Assembly: GCA_943325595.2 (NCBI GenBank)
Contig: CALPQA020000148.1
Span: 1 to 5,716 of the forward strand
Length of the DNA stretch: 5,716 nucleotides
Source of the DNA: Auritidibacter sp. Marseille-P8566
GTDB lineage: Bacteria > Bacteroidota > Bacteroidia > Flavobacteriales > Flavobacteriaceae
Direction: 5' to 3'
Shown: piece after piece, positions 4,894 through 5,716 of the stretch
How positions within the stretch are numbered: the stretch's first letter is position 1
Layout of the letters: every line of letters starts with the position of its first letter
Translations under genes and position numbers: made by a program
Notes under the pieces: model-generated
Seen by the model: only the letters and a program-made list of their open reading frames with translations
Told to the model about the DNA's origin: nothing
The model's database searches: none

Positions 4894-5716
4894 ATGAAAA
4901 CGAAAATTATTTCATTTGCATTTATTGCTTTCTTTCTTGCAAATCAAGTCACTGCACAAGACAGAACAACTGTTAGCGCAAATAATTCTGAAATTAGTGA
5001 TAATTTAGATTTAACAGCCGTAGCATCCATTTTTGGTGATTCTAAAAATTTGCGAGATTTTGAAAGAAGATTGAATGATCCAAAATTAAAAATTTCAAAC
5101 TTAGATTTGAATTATGACAATCAAGTGGATTATTTACGCGTAATTGAGTCTGTTGAGGGTAGAACCCATTTAGTTATCATTCAAGCTGTTTTGGAAAAAG
5201 ATATTTTTCAAGATATAGCAACGATTGAAGTTGAAAAAGACCAATACAACCACCTTCAAATTCAAGTTGTAGGAGACGTTTTTATGTATGGTAACAATTA
5301 TATTTATGAACCCGTTTATGTTCATACGCCATCATTTTTCACCTCTTTTTGGGTCATAAGTTACAGACCTTACTATTCAACATGGAATTGGGGTTATTAT
5401 CCAAGCTATTACTATTACTGGCGTCCATTACCAATATACAGATACAGAAGAAATGTATACCATCATATCAATCGCAACTATCGATACAATTATGTAAACG
5501 TTAGAAGAAGTAATGTAGCAATCAATTTACATAGAAATTTGCGCGCCAATAGTTTTGAATCTCGAAACCCAGAACGTTCCTTTGAACGTAGAAATTCTAA
5601 TGTAAGTAATCGGTACGAGTTAGAACGAAATAGGACTTCAAGTACCAGAAGCAATACTATAACACCTAGAGAAAACAGAAATGAAACGGTAACACCTAGA
5701 GGAAACGAAAGAACGC
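4894..5716 (+). CDS. Secreted flavobacterial protein of unknown function, Tyr/Trp-rich centre and Arg/Asn-rich tail, 3'-truncated
   Basis: The frame is open from the ATG at 4894 to the window end (274 codons, no stop), so the C-terminus is missing. Residues 1-21 form a signal peptide, with a hydrophobic core at 5-16 and cleavage after VTA before Gln22. Next come a folded-looking domain, LDLTAVASIFGDSKNLRDFE (38-57), and the loop DLNYDNQVDY (71-80). That loop resembles an EF-hand or dockerin calcium loop at positions 1, 3 and 5 but has Arg81-82 region residues instead of the final acidic ligand. A beta-rich part follows up to GDVFMYGNNYIYEPVYV (127-143). Residues 150-200 are very rich in Tyr, Trp and Arg. 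From about 200 the sequence is a low-complexity Arg/Asn/Ser/Glu tail ending in repeats with TPR-E/G-N. I recognise the general type as a common hypothetical exported protein of Flavobacteriaceae, without known function. A sigma-54-like promoter lies just upstream. Confidence -1.
   Translation, partial: MKTKIISFAFIAFFLANQVTAQDRTTVSANNSEISDNLDLTAVASIFGDSKNLRDFERRLNDPKLKISNLDLNYDNQVDYLRVIESVEGRTHLVIIQAVLEKDIFQDIATIEVEKDQYNHLQIQVVGDVFMYGNNYIYEPVYVHTPSFFTSFWVISYRPYYSTWNWGYYPSYYYYWRPLPIYRYRRNVYHHINRNYRYNYVNVRRSNVAINLHRNLRANSFESRNPERSFERRNSNVSNRYELERNRTSSTRSNTITPRENRNETVTPRGNERT
5661..5716 (+). repeat. Start of a 30-base in-frame tandem repeat in the tail of the last gene
   Basis: The string AACACCTAGA occurs at 5661-5670 and again exactly 30 bases later at 5691-5700. 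Similarity continues for about ten further bases (GAAAACAGAA against GGAAACGAAA) and then decays. In protein terms a ten-residue unit beginning TPRENRNE recurs as TPRGNER. Only about two copies are visible because the window ends; more may follow. Confidence -1.

Overview
The window looks like a chromosomal segment of a low-GC member of the Bacteroidetes, most likely a Flavobacteriaceae species. The reasons are the strongly AT-rich coding and intergenic DNA, start codons preceded by A-rich sequence rather than Shine-Dalgarno motifs, and the character of the secreted proteins. There is no sign of phage, insertion sequence, CRISPR array, tRNA or rRNA.

Left half (1-3000): four genes lie head to tail on the + strand with gaps of only 10, 17 and 23 bases and end at a strong intrinsic terminator, so they read as one operon. 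They are a 5'-truncated cryptochrome/photolyase-family flavoprotein, a small DUF2805 (TIGR03643) protein, a short-chain dehydrogenase/reductase (SDR) that has lost the catalytic tyrosine, and folE (GTP cyclohydrolase I). A DNA-repair or light-sensing flavoprotein next to the first enzyme of pterin/folate synthesis suggests a light- or photo-oxidative-stress module. One idea is that the operon makes a pterin for the flavoprotein, but this is inference. The photolyase-like protein departs from canonical photolyases at several key sites (WxW changed to LxM, the N5-site Asn to His, the CPD-contact Glu to Arg).

Middle (3000-4765): after the terminator comes a 142-base spacer, then a secreted YceI-family lipid-binding protein on the + strand. 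It converges, with only 9 bases between stop codons, on a secreted BNR/Asp-box beta-propeller protein (Ycf48/HCF136-like) on the - strand.

Right (4766-5716): a 128-base divergent intergenic region holds a sigma-54-like -24/-12 element and a perfect 11-bp inverted repeat. It leads into a secreted flavobacterial protein of unknown function, with an EF-hand-like Asp loop, a Tyr/Trp-rich centre and an Arg/Asn-rich low-complexity tail in which a 30-base repeat begins. This gene runs off the window end. The most interesting material is the photolyase/DUF2805/SDR/folE operon with its two catalytically atypical proteins, and the putative sigma-54 control of the last gene.
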